Shown here: positions 27,801-37,600 of the stretch, one piece after another
How the letters are laid out: every line of letters begins with the position of its first letter
How positions within the stretch are numbered: the first letter of the stretch is position 1
Assembly: GCA_936450465.1 (NCBI GenBank)
Contig: OW388293.1
Span: 27,161,860 to 27,225,859, forward strand
Length of the DNA: 64,000 nucleotides
Origin: Gibbula magus
Lineage: Eukaryota; Mollusca; Gastropoda; Trochida; Trochidae
Direction: 5' to 3'
Made by a program: the position numbers and the translations under genes
The notes under the pieces: generated by a model
The model's input: only the letters and a program-made list of their open reading frames with translations
The model's database searches: none
Told to the model about the DNA's origin: nothing

Positions 27801-30679
27801 GGCGATTAATAGTTACCTTTTATCACAATAGTCCAGGGTAGTTGCTGGTTTTCAGTCCCAGATATTTTCATTTTCCTGTTTATTGGCCCCATGGAATAGT
27901 ATGGTTTGTCCACTAAGCCAGCAATTGTATGACAATTAAGCAGGTTCCATTTGACAAACCTACTGACAAATCCATCAATGACAATGTTACAAATAACCAA
28001 ATCCTTAAACCGTTCAATCAAACCATTCCACAGGACTGTTTAAAGCAAGTGCAAGGTTACGTTTGTCTTCTATTGACAAGATTAAGTTATCTCCAAAAAA
28101 CAGCCAATATGGCTGTCATCAACCATTGTTCTATTTCCTTGAATGCTCCCTTCATTTAAAACGCCCATGATAACGGGTATAGTCTGATGGTTGGAAACTT
28201 ATTCACTTGTTCACTTATTCCTGAATAAATACAAATAATCAGGTGTTCCCATATTTATTTAAATGAGTATATACAATGTACTTCAGGACAACAATAAAAA
28301 AAATATCTTCTCAATCTGAACAATTCTGACACAAGAGATGACGACTGTTTATGTCATTTCTGAAAAGGAAAGCTGAATAAGAACATAATGATGTGTATTG
28401 TAGACGGAGAGATTCCATTCAAACGAAGAGCTAGGAAGCAGTCTGGTAGAGGGTCGAAGGCTAAACGTGGACCCAAGGCCATAAGTAAACCTATGAGTGA
28501 AGAAGAGATGTTGGCTGAGGAAGAGAAGATGGTGAGAGAGCAAGTCAAGGCTTACCTAGAGAACATGAAAAAAGAAGAAGATAAAAGTAAGTGACTAAAT
28601 GAGGTATAAAAACCTCATGATGTTATTTCTCTAAGAAATCCTTGGCTTGGCTGAATATTATCAAACCAATCGAAAATGAAGAGAAGTTTCTGGTTTTATC
28701 AAATTTCTCATTACTCCACCATGTCTTCTGATACTCCATCAGAAAATCATGTAAATGGTTTTACTATTCTATTTGATGTTAGTCTCATAAAAGTTCCTGG
28801 GTCAAATGATAAAGATAAAAATGCTAAGCAGTTGTTCAAAGTGCTACATATTATAACCTTGAACTAATTGTACATTCGGTGCTGCTACTAAGTGTTTCAC
28901 AAGAGCATAAACTGGTCCATACATCCTGTGTTCAGGTACCCATTTAAGCAGCTGGGTGGACTGAGTGCAATGTGTATAAAGTGCCTTGCCCAGGGGCACA
29001 GCACAATATGAGACCCAGTTAGAAATTTTTTTGTGTCTCCCCCAGGATTCGAACACGGGCCTTTGGCTTGAGAGGCTAGCACGCTAACCTATACACCACT
29101 CTGCTCCAAAGCATTAGCCTTGTACATGCTAATGTTCTTTGTAGGCCTATCATTATCCTCTGGAATGTTAGTTATGATTCCAGGACACTGAGGAACAGTT
29201 TTGCTGATTCAGCACATAAAGGGTTAAACTAATTTTGAATTAAAGTTCATAAATTTTTGCCAACAATCTAGTAAAACCAGAATGATTTAATATGTGACTG
29301 GCATATTGAATGAGTTTTCATTAATGTTTCAGGAAAAGCCTCTTGTATGAGCTATTTACATATTTTGTTATTTGTTATTTCATCAATTTATTTCAGAACA
29401 AGCTGAAAGTGAAAAACCAGAAAAAGAAAAAGAAAGTGAGTTTTATTTTATACCAATATTAGTTAATGAATCCATGGACTAACTTTAATAAGACTAAGTT
29501 TATTTAGACTATTTAGCCAGTGGGGATTATTAATTGTAGATTTGGTGACCCTTTGGCCCAAAATATTTGTGTATTCTTCCCCAGAACAAACAGGCCTAGA
29601 AAACTAAAATGTTGTGTACAAACTACTTGATCAATAGGGACTCTGAATTGTAGATTTCGTGACTCCGTGCCCCCAATTAAAGGCCCCATGGTTTTCTCCA
29701 GAATGAAAAGCCCTAGAAGACTGACATGTTGTGTACAGACTCTTTAGCCAAAAGGGATTATTAATTGTAGACCGAGTGACCCCATATAAGGTTCACAGGG
29801 GTCTTGACCTAAAAGCCTGGTGTTGTTTTTCTTCCAGAATGAAAAAATCCTAGTTAGCTGAAGTGTTGCAAACAGACTCCTCAGCCAAGGGGAACTATAA
29901 ATTGTAGATTTTGTGACTCTGTAGCGTCTAATAAGGGTCACAGAGGCCATGACCTTAAAACCTAATTTCTTCTTCTTTTCTGGAACAAAAAGCCCTTGAA
30001 AGCTGAAATAATGTGTACACGTTCCTCAGCCAATGGAGAAGATAATTGTAGATTTCGTGTCTCAATGGTTGTGCCCTAAAATCCTATGTTTGTCTTCTTC
30101 GTCAGAACTATAAGCCTAAAAACTCAACAGACTTTACAGACATCTTGACAGATGTGGATTATTAATTGTAGATTTGTGAACCTTCTGACCTTCTGACAAC
30201 AAAAGCCATATGAGCAATAGCTCTATTTTTGTGACTTCTGAGTAGTTTCTAAAACTAAAAGCTTTATAAAGCTGGAATGTTTTGACACCTTAGCCATTTG
30301 TGATTATAAATTGTAGATTTATTTACCTGCTTAGTAATACTTATATGGACAATTTAAATGTTCAACCTTATGTTCAGTTAATATGAGCTACAGAACCAAT
30401 GGCCTTATTTTTATTAACTCTTATTTGCTAACCTAGAACTATATGCATCTAGCATTAAGTTAAATTGCTATTTATTTGTTTTATGTAATCATTTCAGTAA
30501 CATCTGACAGTGAGGTAAAAGAAAGTGAGTTTTCTGAAGGTGAAACCTATACGGTAGTTGATGATAATGTTGAAGAAGAAATTCTTGCGGACGAAGAAGA
30601 AGAGGTTATCAAGAAGGAAACGGAACCCCAAAAATCTAAATCAAAGAAAGGGAAGGAGAAAATAAAAGAGGAGCTTTGA
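15184..30679 (+). CDS. ER-type JmjC/cupin_8 protein with an EF-hand and C-terminal KEEL; iron ligands apparently lost
   Basis: Exons: 15184-15300, 18301-18698, 19338-19401, 21109-21234, 21468-21595, 22158-22331, 23826-23961, 24573-24644, 25542-25664, 27429-27588, 28404-28586, 29397-29435, 30498-30679. All have GT/AG borders and the total is 1902 nt (633 aa). The chosen ATG begins a signal peptide (MLTMLYFLIILC); an ATG 48 bases upstream is in frame but would bury it. Residues about 50-300 have the cupin_8/JmjC layout: FFKKYVAPSTPLL, then CVYSGKQDIVLVSHSEYG and GDCIYLPSKWY. Where active relatives carry HxD, residues 207-209 read EQR; the distal histidine position (280) is W. An EF-hand loop, DINKDGFFSLRD, covers 387-398. 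A helical region, a basic stretch (KRRARKQSGRGSKAKRG) and an acidic tail follow, ending in KEEL, which fits the KDEL-like ER-retrieval pattern. I infer a lumenal, probably non-catalytic, Ca2+-binding protein; I recognise no orthologue by name. Confidence 0.88.
16320..16750 (-). repeat. Degenerate tandem array (about 3 units) of the ~145-bp repeat, inverted relative to 61 kb
   Basis: Three imperfect units carry 'ccagaa..aaa.acctagaaagct', 'tgtgtacagactctttagcc', 'aatggagattctaaattgtag' and 'tttggtgaccccgtggccc'. This is the reverse complement of the unit at 61060-62440. It lies in intron 1 of the JmjC gene and is much more diverged than the 61-kb array. Confidence 0.65.
16831..16904. repeat. 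Perfect 36-bp tandem duplication in intron 1
   Basis: The segment beginning aaaatagagacaatatacac is repeated directly after itself without visible changes, so the duplication is recent. It is non-coding. Confidence 0.8.
17522..17705. repeat. Dispersed repeat with 'atgcccccaaa..gattctgggggtat' hairpin and GTCCGTCC tract
   Basis: A small palindromic head (17525-17555) is followed by gtccgtctgtctggccgtcc and 'tttggattgttcagagctagggctttcatacttggcatgtg'. This arrangement is familiar from interspersed repeats in bivalve and gastropod genomes; the family name is not known to me. It lies in intron 1 of the JmjC gene. Confidence 0.5.
19015..19096. repeat. Short near-palindrome in JmjC-gene intron 2
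   Basis: cgaagctctcttagccctaa at the left pairs with 'ttagtactaagagagcttcg' at the right, giving an imperfect stem of about 80 nt in total. It is probably a tiny fold-back element of the same style as the CTTAG repeats at 7.0 kb and 26.5 kb. Confidence 0.5.
19505..19745 (-). mobile_element. tRNA-headed SINE
   Basis: On the minus strand the head reads GGGGATGTAGCTCAGTTGG, a Pol III A box, followed by the B box GGTTCGATTCC about 35 nt further on. The acceptor-stem halves do not pair and the anticodon arm is imperfect, so this is not a working tRNA gene. The body continues GTTGTTGCTGCCTTGCTTGA, then CGCTCAGCATTATAAGG, which resembles the shared central domain of lophotrochozoan SINEs. It lies in intron 3 of the JmjC gene. 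Next to it (about 19435-19504) is a GC-rich segment of another repeat, 'gcggcgtccgtacg'-like in reverse, related to the repeat at 37.1 kb. Confidence 0.75.
20695..20785. repeat. Short hairpin-forming CTTAG/GATCTTA repeat
   Basis: accactaaccgatcttagcc on the left pairs with 'atcttagatctaaaatgggttagtgg' on the right, with further gatcttag copies inside. It is a likely mini fold-back element in JmjC-gene intron 3. Confidence 0.45.
21842..21877. repeat. Homopolymer run of about 36 C
   Basis: An uninterrupted cytosine tract lies between exons 5 and 6 of the JmjC gene. The complementary strand is a G run able to form G-quadruplexes. Its exact length is likely to be uncertain in any assembly. Confidence 0.85.
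22388..22860. repeat. Dispersed repeat with (GTCC)n head in JmjC-gene intron 6
   Basis: It begins with gggggtttatttcctggcgc and then a (GTCC)n tract near 22436-22457. The following 'gttctggaccaatctttctgaaacttttcaca' and 'gttatggcccttgacttaga' segments are typical of interspersed molluscan repeats. Downstream are two loosely similar 'tcacacagtgacagtaact'/'tcacacactgaagttataac' segments. It is not coding. Confidence 0.45.
23505..23700 (+). mobile_element. Possible degenerate tRNA-derived SINE
   Basis: A B-box-like GGTTGAATCCC at about 23580-23590 is followed by CGCCAGGGGCATGGC, with a weak A-box-like stretch (ttgttgatggataa) about 55 nt before it. No intact tRNA fold is apparent. It lies in intron 6 of the JmjC gene. 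Confidence 0.3.
25950..26470 (-). mobile_element. Fragment of a non-LTR retrotransposon (LINE), RT C-terminal region
   Basis: On the minus strand the frame from about 26302 encodes MQNSAARITYTKKYNHTRPV, then LKQLHWLPMRERIEFKLLMF and VFKALNGLAPEYIQD. This is the conserved stretch after the reverse-transcriptase domain of CR1- and Jockey-like LINEs. A preceding piece in another frame (TQEDVKSLVHVFVHA) is the expected upstream part, so there is at least one frameshift. The fragment is truncated at both ends and lies in intron 9 of the JmjC gene. Confidence 0.85.
26505..26605. repeat. Short hairpin repeat, 'CTTTCACAAAGC..GCTTTGAAAGG' ends
   Basis: Internal motifs tttactaaggttaactccc, accaaggttacc and accttagtgc alternate in orientation, as in the repeat at 7.0 kb. 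The ends ctttcacaaagc and gctttgaaag are near-complementary. It is probably a non-autonomous mini-element. Confidence 0.45.
27248..27372. repeat. Imperfect inverted repeat (fold-back), about 125 bp
   Basis: The left arm (ttcccctttcatatcaagtt, then tatgtccctcgtgaaataat) pairs with the right arm (attatttcactcgggacata, then aacttgaaatgaaaggggaa) around a loop near 27300. It sits 56 bp upstream of exon 10 of the JmjC gene. It is likely a MITE or the end of one. Confidence 0.7.
28870..29107 (-). mobile_element. tRNA-headed SINE with a V/Nin-like central domain
   Basis: On the minus strand the head GGAGCAGAGTGGTGTATAGG carries the A box, and GTTCGAATCCTG is the B box. The body reads GTGCTGTGCCCCTGGGCAAG, then GCACTTTATACACATTGC and GCTTAAATGGGTACCTG. 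This matches the conserved central domain of widespread animal tRNA-SINEs, in which 'GGGCAAGGCACTTTA' is diagnostic. It lies in intron 11 of the JmjC gene. Confidence 0.8.
29505..30335 (-). repeat. Degenerate tandem array (about 7 units) of the ~145-bp repeat
   Basis: At least seven diverged units with the signature '(ctttagcca)..ggggattattaattgtagatttggtgacc' and 'ccagaa..aaa.gcctagaa.gctgaaatgttgtgtaca' run in the same orientation as the array at 16.3 kb and opposite to the array at 61 kb. It lies in intron 12 of the JmjC gene. Confidence 0.7.
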
Positions 30680-30932
30680 ACTGCTGTAAATTAAGTAACA
30701 GTTATTTCTCCAGTAATTTGACATAATTAATTTTTCAAATCAAGCTATATAATCAAGATAGTTTATGGTAATAATTTTCTAATGCAAATATTTGTAACAA
30801 TTACCTTCATGCCAAAAGGTCACACATTTTGTTATTGTAAACAAAAGTAAGTTGTCATTTACTATTTTCAAAACCATCTGTTCAAAATTTATTTTAAATT
30901 GTTCATTTGCAAAATTTTTCCTTTCTATTCAA

Positions 30933-30938
30933 AATAAA
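30933..30938 (+). terminator. Candidate poly(A) signal of the JmjC gene
   Basis: The first AATAAA after the stop codon, 254 nt downstream, lies immediately before the MITE copy at 30939. The other copy of that MITE (39.1 kb) reads cataaatagagaata at this point, so the hexamer is outside or at the very edge of the element. Confidence 0.45.
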
Positions 30939-31296
30939 GAGAATATTAAACGACGTCCCGTTTAATAACATATTAATGAAATGAGTGAGTGGTTTGTATT
31001 TAACGAGCGAAAGTGAGTTAAATACAAATACCATCTCACGAGTTTCATAAATATGTTATTAAACGGGACCGAGTTTAGTATTTTATTTATTACTCATTGA
31101 TTTAAATGTCAATTAATTCCAAGAACTCGTTGATAAATGGGACACAGTCCATTGTGACCACAGCGCTAATAGTGTGACGTCATATTTATGCCATTATGAC
31201 GTCATGTCAATCGGCAGCACGCGATGTTATTACACAATTGTAATAATAACATTGTTGATTTATTAAACTGCAATATCTTCAACAGACGAGTAATAA
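30939..31296. repeat. MITE-like fold-back element, copy 1, with two TGACGTCA sites
   Basis: The left half is a hairpin: ttaaacgacgtcccgtttaa, then taacatatt..atgaaa, pairs with tttcataaatatgttattaa, then acgggac. The right half is bounded by ttattactc and gagtaataa. Two perfect CRE-type octamers lie at 31175-31182 and 31197-31204. Copy 2 is at 39094-39438. It sits right after the JmjC gene's 3' end. Confidence 0.75.
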
Positions 31297-31971
31297 GTTT
31301 GTTTATCATACATGTTGTCATTCACCTTCTTCATTTGTAAACTTGTTAATCAGGTTAATTTTTTAGGGTAATATTCATGTTCTTATCAGGTCGAGACGTA
31401 AGTTTCCAGGGAGAAGTCATTAAATGCTGTGTTTTCAATTAGTTTTGCTGTCTCAATAAAAGTATGACATGTTCTCTCAGTTTGTATTATTATTGGCTGA
31501 TAATTCTACTCTTCTATATCATCAACTTGAATACTGCTTGTTCCTCCATCTGATGACTGATAGTATGTAGAGGGCCAGTGAGATGAATTTAAAGTTCTTC
31601 ATCAGAGATATCTTCTGTAAGGTTCGAACTGCAATTTTATAGTTGTAACAGATCTTCCTTCTAATATTACAAATTTAGATGATTTTCCCTATTGTCAACT
31701 AATTGATAAGTGAAGGAAGGTAACTTTCTAAATTATTGTCAAGCAAGCGGAGACCAAGGAAATAATTTGAAGTTTTGATTGTGATGTGCAATGCTGAAAT
31801 AAGTATGGAGATATACAGAGTGTCTAGACTCACACAGAAATGTGTACAACAGAAAGGATCTACTTTCATTAGAAGCCTGATATAAAAACATGTACACGGA
31901 TAGGGAAGTACCCATCAAAACACCTACAATGATTACAAGCAACAAAGAGATACATGCGAAATTAGGCCCAT
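31297..31971. other. Spacer without recognised content
   Basis: AT-rich sequence between the MITE and the pogo-type element. I see no gene-like frame and no repeat structure. Confidence 0.5.
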
Positions 31972-32035
31972 GGGCTTAAATACGGGATGTAGGACTTAAG
32001 AACGAAATTGCCTTGTTTACCTTTTGATATAGAAG

Positions 32036-33797
32036 TTGACTAGTTGGCCTACTTTGTGTGTGCATTTTTGTAAGCGACATTCAATCACTTCACGCAAAAT
32101 AACCAACCATGGCCAAAAATATAATCGTGATCCACAAATGATCAAAATAATAGCACAGGATCATTTGCGCAGTTATGAGCAGTTCACTCTTGGGATGTCC
32201 AAAAACGTCATCTTTAAAGAGCCATCAAGGATGTTGATGAAAATATCAAAACTTTTCCAAAAATCTATCTCCGTGAAATAAATACACTTAAATTTTCCCT
32301 AATTTTGTCAACTTAAAATAAGCCGAGAAATTGCATTAAGTAGTAAAGGTGTTTTCTAGTCTAAATATAGATCTAGTCTATTATTTTCAAGCGCAAAGCA
32401 TTATGGTCTAGCTCACACACAGTAAACAAAGACACGAAAGAATAACAAAAAATATGAGCAATGAAAGAAATCGAAATATTTATTTTTTTGGCAGTTATTT
32501 ATTTACCATTTCATTTAATTATGTGTTTGCTACAGAAATTGGAATAATTGTTTTACCCAACTAAGTATTTTTCTTGAATTTTATAATTAATGAGAGTAAA
32601 AATTTGTCATAATTTGTCTCAATAAAAAGAACATTAAACAGGAAATAATAAGTATATTCTCACGACGTTTAGAAACATTGTTTGTAAAGCAATCGTCACA
32701 TTCAGTAATGTGTGACATGGGTAACTTGCAAGAGAGACACGTGCAACACATGGGTTGTTATGGCGACTTGCGCTAGAGACGAGCCTTCACGCTTCGGAAG
32801 CGCTTGCTGTTTGTGTAGTACGTTTTACGCAAAAAAGGGGATTCTGTTTATATACGTCAGATACCCTTAGCACGCGCTAGTCGAAGTTGTACTTCTCTTT
32901 GAAACCAAATTGCAATACATTGTCGTGATATGAAAATTATTTAACATATGCCATGTTGTAGATAAAAGATTTCTCTGGCGAATGACGTTATAAGTATATT
33001 TTCCAAAAATTTGAAACACTAACATCCGTGATGGCTCTTTAATATTGACAAGACTGGCATCAATACTCTTGACTTCTCAGGAACTAAAAATGTTGACCCA
33101 GCACATACAGGGAACAAAAAAAAACAGATTTACAGTTGTTCTGTGTGTATGCATGGATGGGCGAATATTGAAAGCCATGGTCATCTTGAAGGGTGTGGTA
33201 CACGTTCCAAATTGTGAGGTGCCCAGCAACATCGGGCTGTATGTATCAAAGGGTGGCTCTATGAGCGAACAACTTATGCTTACATGGATTGACAATCACG
33301 AGGTATCTATTTTGCAACCACCCCGTCACTTTTGCTCATGGATAGCCATAAAAGCCACAACACAGAATCCGTAGTGATCGAAGGCTCTGAAATCTCTCAA
33401 TGTTTCAACAAAGATAGTTCCACCCAAGACCACACCCTATCTGCAACCGCTTGATGTTTCTGGGGGTGTCAACGGTCTGTTCAAAGCAAAACTCCGCGAA
33501 GAATGGCAAGACTTGCTTGTAAACGGAGAAAAAGAATATACTCTCGCCGGGAACAGGAAAAAACCTTCCTACCAGAAGACCATTGAGATGATGTCCAAAG
33601 CCGTCAACGCTATTCAGGCATCGACAGTTTCCCGCTCTTTCGAGTTGTGTGGCATTGCCGAAAAAGGAAACAAGGTTTCAGTAGATCTTTTGAATGGCAG
33701 ATTACGTGAAGTTCTCGGATTCCATGGCAGTTTAGATGAAAATATCGGCGACGAGGAATCTGAAGATCCATTCCATTCAGAGGAAGAATTGGATTGA
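32036..33797 (+). pseudogene. Broken pogo/Tigger-type (DDE_1) transposase
   Basis: Pieces in order: FCKRHSITSRK (about 32063-32095, matching the FLKRHP..SLRKPE block before the catalytic domain), MSKNVIF, NIDKTGI (first catalytic D), KKNRFTVVLCVCMDGRILKA, a second piece in another frame LLLMDSHKSHNTESVVIEG (second D), then LQPLDVSGGVNGLFKAKLRE and the C-terminal tail to 33797. There are at least two frame changes between about 33300 and 33450. An 821-bp element interrupts it between MSKNVIF and NIDKTG. Family-wide this enzyme cuts and pastes DNA at TA sites; this copy cannot make a complete enzyme. Confidence 0.85.
32218..33038. mobile_element. 821-bp non-autonomous TTAA-flanked element nested in the pogo transposase
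   Basis: TTAA is present on both sides (32214-32217 and 33039-33042). The ends are inverted: AGAGCCATCAAGGATGTTGA at the left, and TCCGTGATGGCTCT, the matching inverse, at the right. Similarity extends through ttttccaaaaat on both sides, giving TIRs of about 45-50 bp. Removing the element together with one TTAA reconnects the transposase frame. The interior is AT-rich with no transposase. TTAA targets are typical of piggyBac-type and some Kolobok-type elements. Confidence 0.8.
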
Positions 33798-36700
33798 CTC
33801 GAATTAAATTGCACATGAAGAGACGAAGCCACTGTTGCCATGTCAGTCGGCCTGTATATGTTGTGGCGTTCCTGTTTTATTATTGAGACTGTTACATTTA
33901 ACATTCAAGTTTACAATGAAATTACTCCTTTGGCTAAACCTTTTCATAATTTTGTACTCAGAACGGACAAGTGTTTGCAGTTTTTGCAGTGACTTATATA
34001 GTCTTATCAGATTTGTTCTTATAATTTGACATTCGCATTTTACATATAATTTTATGATTTGTGTTAATTTGAGAATATTTTTGGCATAACTTTTTTATCG
34101 ACATGTTTCGCATTTCCGAATTTGAGCCCTGGGCTTAAATACGGGTAAAATATTACCAAACCAAAACATTGATTTTCCGTATTTAAGCCCTGGAGAGATT
34201 GGACGATGAAATAAAATATTTAAGAATTCGCTTTTGTTTTCAAAATAGCAAGTTTACAGTGTCTTTTATCCAAAAATGAAAGAAAATTTGGAGGTCACGG
34301 AATGATTTAAAGAGTTATCAGCATTACCGGTAATAGTAATACCCTGTCACCAAATCGAGCTATTTTGGATCGATTTAACTTACTTAAATGAAGCACGTGG
34401 TTTCAACGTTTCAACTCTGAATCTTTTCAGATACAATTTAATCACTTACGTGAATACATAGCAAGCCTATATTTTATAAATTAATGACACTGTTAAGGGA
34501 AATGAAATTAAGCTCTTTCTAAATAAAAACGGCAATTTTATAATCGTTTTTTCGCACATTAGACAGAATTATTCACTGACACACATATTTTAGATATTGC
34601 TAAAATTGTAATATGATGTGCGATTAAACAAACAAATTCAGAAATAATAATAGGTGGTCACTGAAAGTTTTTCATCACTTTAACATCATTTTTTAAATTA
34701 TATACATAAACGTAAAAACCTGATGTCTCGGCAGTTTTGATCAAATCAAGTTTAACTTTGACAGCCTATCATGTAATTATTATTGAATACAAAATGAATC
34801 TAAGAGTGTTTGATTGACGAACAACTATCAATTGATCATACAAGGTGATTTATATTCATCACTTACTTGAGATATTTATCTATAACGGACATAGTAACAT
34901 ATTTACCATGAAAATAGGTGACGATAACGTCATGCAGCATTTCGTAAAATGACCGTTAAAAAGGCGCTGCGGTAAATGTAAGCGCTTTCCATTAATTTAT
35001 TGATAAGACTGAGCTTAAAAACATATATTTTGAGACTTATTCACAACAATAAACCGTTGTCGCAAAATATTACCGTAAATGAGTTTGATTTCTTCGTCCC
35101 ATCTCTCCTCAAGCTCTATTTGTCATAACATCAAGTAAATGGTAGGTAACACAGGAAATCCATGTTGAGTGTATTTTTTTAACGATGGATATATACAGCC
35201 TCCATTAATTTTCTTTTCTACCAATCTAAGATGTTGACAACAGAATTCTGTGCATAGCTCAGTCAACCACTATCAGTATAGTTCAGCAAAAATGGGCATG
35301 TCTCGCCACATGGGTGGATGACCTGCTTCATTGCTGAAGTAACAGAGAGTTTGAAGGATGATTCCTTGCCCACACTAAGACTCTGTTCATCCAGCAGTAC
35401 CTAGTGTAAGATGTGGAGGTGAGCTTCGAGAGCTACAGCAACTCAGGTTAGACCAGGATAATAATGGAGAAGCACCCCGAGTCAACAATATGGAGATAAG
35501 TGCACTATATATATATACAACTAAATAGACATAAAGGGTCAAACCTCAATTTCTGTGCGACAATTTCAAAGAAGAAATCCTGTTAAAATGGATTCAGTAT
35601 ATCCACAACAAAAACCATGTACAAAGCCTGTGCCATATGCAAAAATCAACGAACGTAATGGTCTCCGAAATCACCAAAGCAAGCTCAAATCAAGAGTCCA
35701 TGAAGCGGTCAGACCTTTGTAAGTTGGTTATGTCCATGAACGTGCAATATGCATTTTCAGTGAACAATTTTGGGATAAAAATCTCTACCATGATCATGTT
35801 GCTCTCAAGTGAAATTTTATCATGGTCAAATGTCTGCTAAATGATAGAGAAAGAGTCATTGCATGACAGAGGGATGTGGCAAAGAGAATTTTGTTATAGC
35901 CAAAATGTGATCGGTACACTAAGGCAGCTTTCCTGAGCAACCCTTGTCCAGAGTCTGGTCGGCAAAGCATCAAGAGTCCGACCATTCTCTTCCCACAGAA
36001 GTTACCTGCAGATTTCCTATCTTAACTTACCCGTAACTGTTACAGTTTTTTATTCAAATGGCCTTACGTCTGAGAGATGAACTTCCAAATGGTATTCAGG
36101 TATCTGACCAGACTATGCAAATCATTTGCGAGCTCACAATATTCAATTCCCACATACACTACTGTATTTGTCAGAAGGTGAGATCGCGGTTCAAACCCCC
36201 TGAATCTAACTTCCTTACACCCAGATGTGTAAATATTGTTGCACAATTGTGTTTAATTGTTTTGTGTAAACTACAACATTAATATTGACGAGTAAGTCTT
36301 CTGTAAAATAAAACACACACAAAATATTTATAATTTGTTTTATTTTAGATGAGGAGATATACTATTGCATTTTGAAAGAATCCATTTTAAAACATTTAGG
36401 GGAATTGTTACTCCCATCAAATTTGTTATCTCTCACAAACTATGAGTGACATTACAATGAAATATTGCTGCAAAGAGTTTAACATTGTACATTAATCCAT
36501 TCACATTTGAAATGAGGTTTAAACAGTCCTCATAAACTCAACTTTAGTAAAAAAAACCAAAAAACAGAATGTTTATTACCAAAGCACTTGATATAAGAAA
36601 AATAATATGATGAATTCTTCTTCCACCTTATGCTGGAAGACAAGCCGTTACAGGCATCACAAATCTCATATATTGTATAAAGAACAGCAGAATGATGTTA

Positions 36701-37115
36701 ATATTATCACAATTATAACCAACGTTTTGGTAAAGGCCACATGAAAAATCCTTTGGAAAGAATATGCCACAAGATTCTAATTTCTATAATCATGCAAAAA
36801 ATGGTTCATTCTGTCAACCATGCTGAACTTAATCCTGAAGTTGCATCACCTTGCATCATGTACCCGGGGTGCTGAGAATAATACCTTAGCTCACTATTTT
36901 AGCAAGACACATAATCTCCCTATGTGAAAATTATATTCCAATTCCCTACACATGACTCAAAAGATCAATCAACGCAGCAGTTTGATAAGATTCACACAAA
37001 TCAAGGGCAGATAACTTGGGTACTCCTGATAAAGAGTCCCAGGGGTAATTTGTGTCAAGTATTGGAAGATTAGGCTCTGGATGAAAATAAGTTCTGAAAT
37101 GTTTCGCCAGTCTTA

Positions 37116-37600
37116 TTATATCCCCTGCAAAGCTTTGCGGGAGACATAATGTTTTCGCCTCCGTCCATAATTCCGTAATTCCGAATGCTTTCGTTTCCGG
37201 GCCATATCTAAAAAATCGTTCAATATTTTTTTTTACGAAACTTGGTTTATGGTTAGACCTAGTGGTGGAGTGGTGCCTTTTGCTATTTAGGATATTCTGA
37301 TTTTTATATTTTTTTCTGGTTTCCATGGAAACAGTTTTAACTTAGTGCATGTGGGGATACTGACCTTTTCCGGCCTCTTTCTCAAAATCTATGCAGTATT
37401 TTTTCACTAAGCCCAGTGTTGCAGTGGTGCCTTTTCCTACTTAGATTATTCTGATTTTTTTTGTTGGTTTCCATGGAAACAATTTGAACTTAGTGCATAT
37501 AGGGATAAGGAACCTTTTCCGACCTTCATCTCAAAATCATAAGTGAAAAATAATGTTAAGAGGACAAGGTTGGATTGAAAGTTGGAGCGGGGGACATCAC
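37116..37600. repeat. Dispersed repeat with two ~155-bp tandem units
   Basis: The head tatcccctgcaaagctttgc, then gggagacat, is followed by 'cgcctccgtcc'. Two tandem units follow, each with ggtgccttttgctatttagg-like, ggtttccatggaaaca, aacttagtgcat and accttttccgac motifs. It ends in gcgggggacat, an inverse of the head. Its design, short inverted ends around a tandem core, is the same as that of the unrelated element at 60.9 kb. Confidence 0.6.

Larger units (their letters stand above)
31972..34190 (+). mobile_element. Pogo-type DNA transposon relic, with a nested 821-bp insertion
   Basis: The transposase remnant lies between terminal-like motifs. GGGCTTAAATACGG is at 31972-31985, the same sequence is at 34131-34144, and its inverse CCGTATTTAAGCCC is at 34177-34190. 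The outermost pair would be the TIRs, and the 34131/34177 pair forms a small palindrome at the right end. Without the nested element the relic is about 1.4 kb, short for a complete pogo element, so the N-terminal DNA-binding part is probably lost. Exact termini and the TA target duplication are not certain. Confidence 0.6.

Noticed and set aside
29035..29107. A second tRNA-like gene on the minus strand
   Set aside because: It continues into a diagnostic SINE central domain and cannot form a normal acceptor stem.
36105..36230. B-box-like GGTTCAAACCCC suggesting another SINE
   Set aside because: No convincing A box at the right distance and no shared SINE body.
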